DNA of 6,269 bases from Verrucomicrobiota bacterium (GTDB taxonomy: Bacteria; Verrucomicrobiota; Verrucomicrobiia; Verrucomicrobiales; Verrucomicrobiaceae), in contig VFKY01000119.1 in assembly GCA_009885275.1 (NCBI GenBank), positions 1 to 6,269 on the forward strand, given 5' to 3'. The position numbers were made by a program, and so were the translations under genes. This document shows, one piece after another, positions 5,393-6,269 of this stretch. The notes under the pieces were generated by a model. The model saw nothing but the letters and a program-made list of their open reading frames with translations. It ran no database searches and was not told the origin of the DNA. Position 1 is the stretch's first letter. Each line of letters starts with the position of its first letter.

Positions 5393-6061
5393 TCAATCAC
5401 TTCCAAATGCTGTCCCCTTCGCTTTTTTAAGTTCTTCCGGCAACTGCATCAAATAAGCCACGAGCGAGTAAAGCGTCTTTTCATCCTCGATGAAAATGGA
5501 TGAAAAAACCATTTTTTGGCCGTTGGCATCATTCTTCTCCGCTCCCTGAATACCAGACTGATACTTTTTCAAGCGCGACACCAGATACCAATCCTGCAGG
5601 CCAACGACCGGCGGACTCGGGTAAGCCATGTCTCCTTCCCCATTATAGCGATGGCATTCCATGCAACGCTCGGCGTAGAGTCTTTTCCCCTCGTCAATGT
5701 CAGCCACCATCGTGGGTTGCAATGCATTGCGGGGAAGCTTGCTAACGTATTCCGCAACAGCGAGCGTTTGATCTGCCGTCAGCATCTTTGCCATGGCGCG
5801 CATCAATTGGCCCTCTGGATCCTGCGGATGCGCCCCACGCTTGTCTGTCTGAAAATTCTTCATCTGCGCAAGCACATACCAGTCAGGCATTCCCGCAATA
5901 GCGGGTGATTTTATCAACACATTGCCTTCACCTTTGGCCGCGTGACACTGCACGCACAGGTTTTGAAATAAGGTCTGCCCCAGCGGCAAATCTTCTGCCC
6001 TAGCAGTCACCCCGATGAGTAGCGAAAAGATATAAGTCAGACAACGCACAGCCCGCATCAT
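5393..6061 (-). CDS. Secreted diheme c-type cytochrome (cytochrome c4-like)
   Basis: The protein should carry electrons in the periplasm, for example toward a terminal oxidase or reductase. It begins with a Sec signal peptide: basic MMRAVR, hydrophobic core CLTYIFSLLIGV, and a likely cut after ARA at residue 22. Two class I cytochrome c domains follow. Domain 1 binds heme through CVQCH (36-40) and domain 2 through CMECH (133-137). The halves align well: AIAGMPDWYV with PVVGLQDWYL, and GQLMRAM with GQKMVFS. From this alignment M88 and M184 are the likely axial methionines. At 222 residues it has the length of cytochrome c4. A good ribosome site supports the first ATG over the ATG directly after it. 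No oxidase genes are in view, so the redox partner is unknown. No clear terminator was found in the spacer after the stop codon. Confidence 0.92.
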   Translation of the reverse strand: MMRAVRCLTYIFSLLIGVTARAEDLPLGQTLFQNLCVQCHAAKGEGNVLIKSPAIAGMPDWYVLAQMKNFQTDKRGAHPQDPEGQLMRAMAKMLTADQTLAVAEYVSKLPRNALQPTMVADIDEGKRLYAERCMECHRYNGEGDMAYPSPPVVGLQDWYLVSRLKKYQSGIQGAEKNDANGQKMVFSSIFIEDEKTLYSLVAYLMQLPEELKKAKGTAFGSD

Positions 6062-6069
6062 ACATCAAA

Positions 6070-6077
6070 CACCTACC
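6070..6077 (-). promoter_or_regulatory. Ribosome binding site of the cytochrome gene
   Basis: On the minus strand GGTAGGTG ends eight bases before the ATG at 6061. It is the only well-placed purine-rich site in the window. It favours the first of the two adjacent ATG codons. Confidence 0.6.
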
Positions 6078-6092
6078 GCAGATACTGCCTTT

Positions 6093-6121
6093 CTTATGTC
6101 TGATTTTGTTGGATGCTTCAA
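6093..6121 (-). promoter_or_regulatory. Candidate promoter of the cytochrome gene
   Basis: On the minus strand TTGAAG (6121-6116) and CATAAG (6098-6093) are 17 bases apart, each with four consensus positions. Transcription would start near 6086, about 25 bases before the ATG, leaving room for the ribosome site. The palindromic repeat begins six bases upstream of the -35 hexamer. Confidence 0.45.
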
Positions 6122-6126
6122 AAGAG

Positions 6127-6146
6127 TGCGGACACCCATGTCCGCA
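6127..6146. repeat. Palindromic repeat, copy 1 (GCGGACA core)
   Basis: TGCGGACA and TGTCCGCA form perfect 8-bp arms around CCCA. The same 7-bp core, GCGGACA/TGTCCGC with a four-base loop, recurs 60 bases to the right (6188-6205) with a different loop. Two copies of one palindrome with variable loops in a spacer suggest a REP-like intergenic repeat. Neither copy has a T-tract, so they are not ordinary terminators. Confidence 0.6.
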
Positions 6147-6149
6147 ATT

Positions 6150-6234
6150 TGAGCACTGTGGGCGGCAAAGCCGCGAAGAATCCTGAAGCGGACATAAGTG
6201 TCCGCGCTCCCTTCTTCCATCGCATCAGTGCTCA
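6150..6234. repeat. Nested palindromic element containing repeat copy 2
   Basis: TGAGCACTG (6150-6158) and CAGTGCTCA (6226-6234) form a 9-bp outer stem. It encloses two further perfect hairpins: GCGGC-AAA-GCCGC (6162-6174) and GCGGACA-TAAG-TGTCCGC (6188-6205). As single strand this would fold as a three-way junction of 85 bases. It may be a repeat unit moved by a REP-type transposase, a structured RNA, or a chance pile-up of short palindromes; only other copies in the genome would tell. Confidence 0.5.
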
Positions 6235-6269
6235 TGCGTGAACATAAGCGGTTAACAAATCTTCAGGCC
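6232..6269 (-). other. Possible 3' end of a gene entering from the right
   Basis: On the minus strand the reading PEDLLTAYVHA followed by TGA (6234-6232) is a plausible protein end, but only eleven codons are visible. On the plus strand an ATG at 6234 is also open to the edge (MREHKRLTNLQA), without a ribosome site. Neither can be confirmed from this window. Confidence 0.2.

Noticed and set aside
5516..5908. Plus-strand open frame of 130 codons across the cytochrome gene
   Set aside because: It lies antisense to a clear diheme cytochrome with signal peptide and two CxxCH motifs; no domain is visible in it.
6150..6256. Integron attC site (palindromic element followed by GTTAACA)
   Set aside because: GTTAACA does not fit the GTTRRRY core, no matching RYYYAAC partner is present, and no integrase or cassette genes are in view.

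Overview
The window looks like an ordinary housekeeping stretch of a bacterial chromosome, most likely from the phylum Verrucomicrobia. Two things point there. The recA promoter carries an exact copy of the 14-bp palindrome TGTTC-N4-GAACA, which I recall as the experimentally confirmed LexA-binding motif of that phylum. The AtpB, RecA and RibD proteins are also compatible with a Verrucomicrobia origin. Recognisable Shine-Dalgarno sequences are scarce: only the cytochrome gene has a clear one. Nothing seen indicates a phage, plasmid, integron, CRISPR array or defence system.

Layout from left to right. (1) The 5' part of atpB (F0 ATP synthase subunit a) lies on the minus strand and runs off the left edge. 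It has a strong promoter, TTGCAC-17-TATAAA, and a perfect CRP-type palindrome just upstream. (2) A tRNA-Val(UAC) gene lies on the plus strand, divergent from atpB. (3) recA, on the minus strand, converges on the tRNA; a 9-bp-stem terminator separates them. (4) A short GspF/PilC-family membrane protein gene lies upstream of recA on the same strand; recA nevertheless has its own LexA-box promoter. (5) Divergently, on the plus strand, ribD (bifunctional riboflavin deaminase/reductase) is followed three bases later, in the same frame, by a HAD-IIIA phosphatase gene starting with TTG. (6) Two single minus-strand genes follow: a small glycine-rich membrane protein of unknown function, with a strong terminator, and a secreted diheme c-type cytochrome. 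(7) The right end holds a cluster of palindromes that looks like an intergenic repeat element, and perhaps the edge of another gene.

Functionally the genes serve energy conservation (atpB, cytochrome c), DNA repair (recA under SOS control), flavin synthesis (ribD), protein translocation or pilus assembly (GspF family) and translation (tRNA-Val). The most interesting biology is regulatory or pathway-level: the LexA site at recA, the CRP-like palindrome at atpB, the possibility that the HAD protein supplies the phosphatase step between RibD and lumazine synthase, and the nested palindromic element at the right end. I found no convincing previously undescribed multi-gene system.
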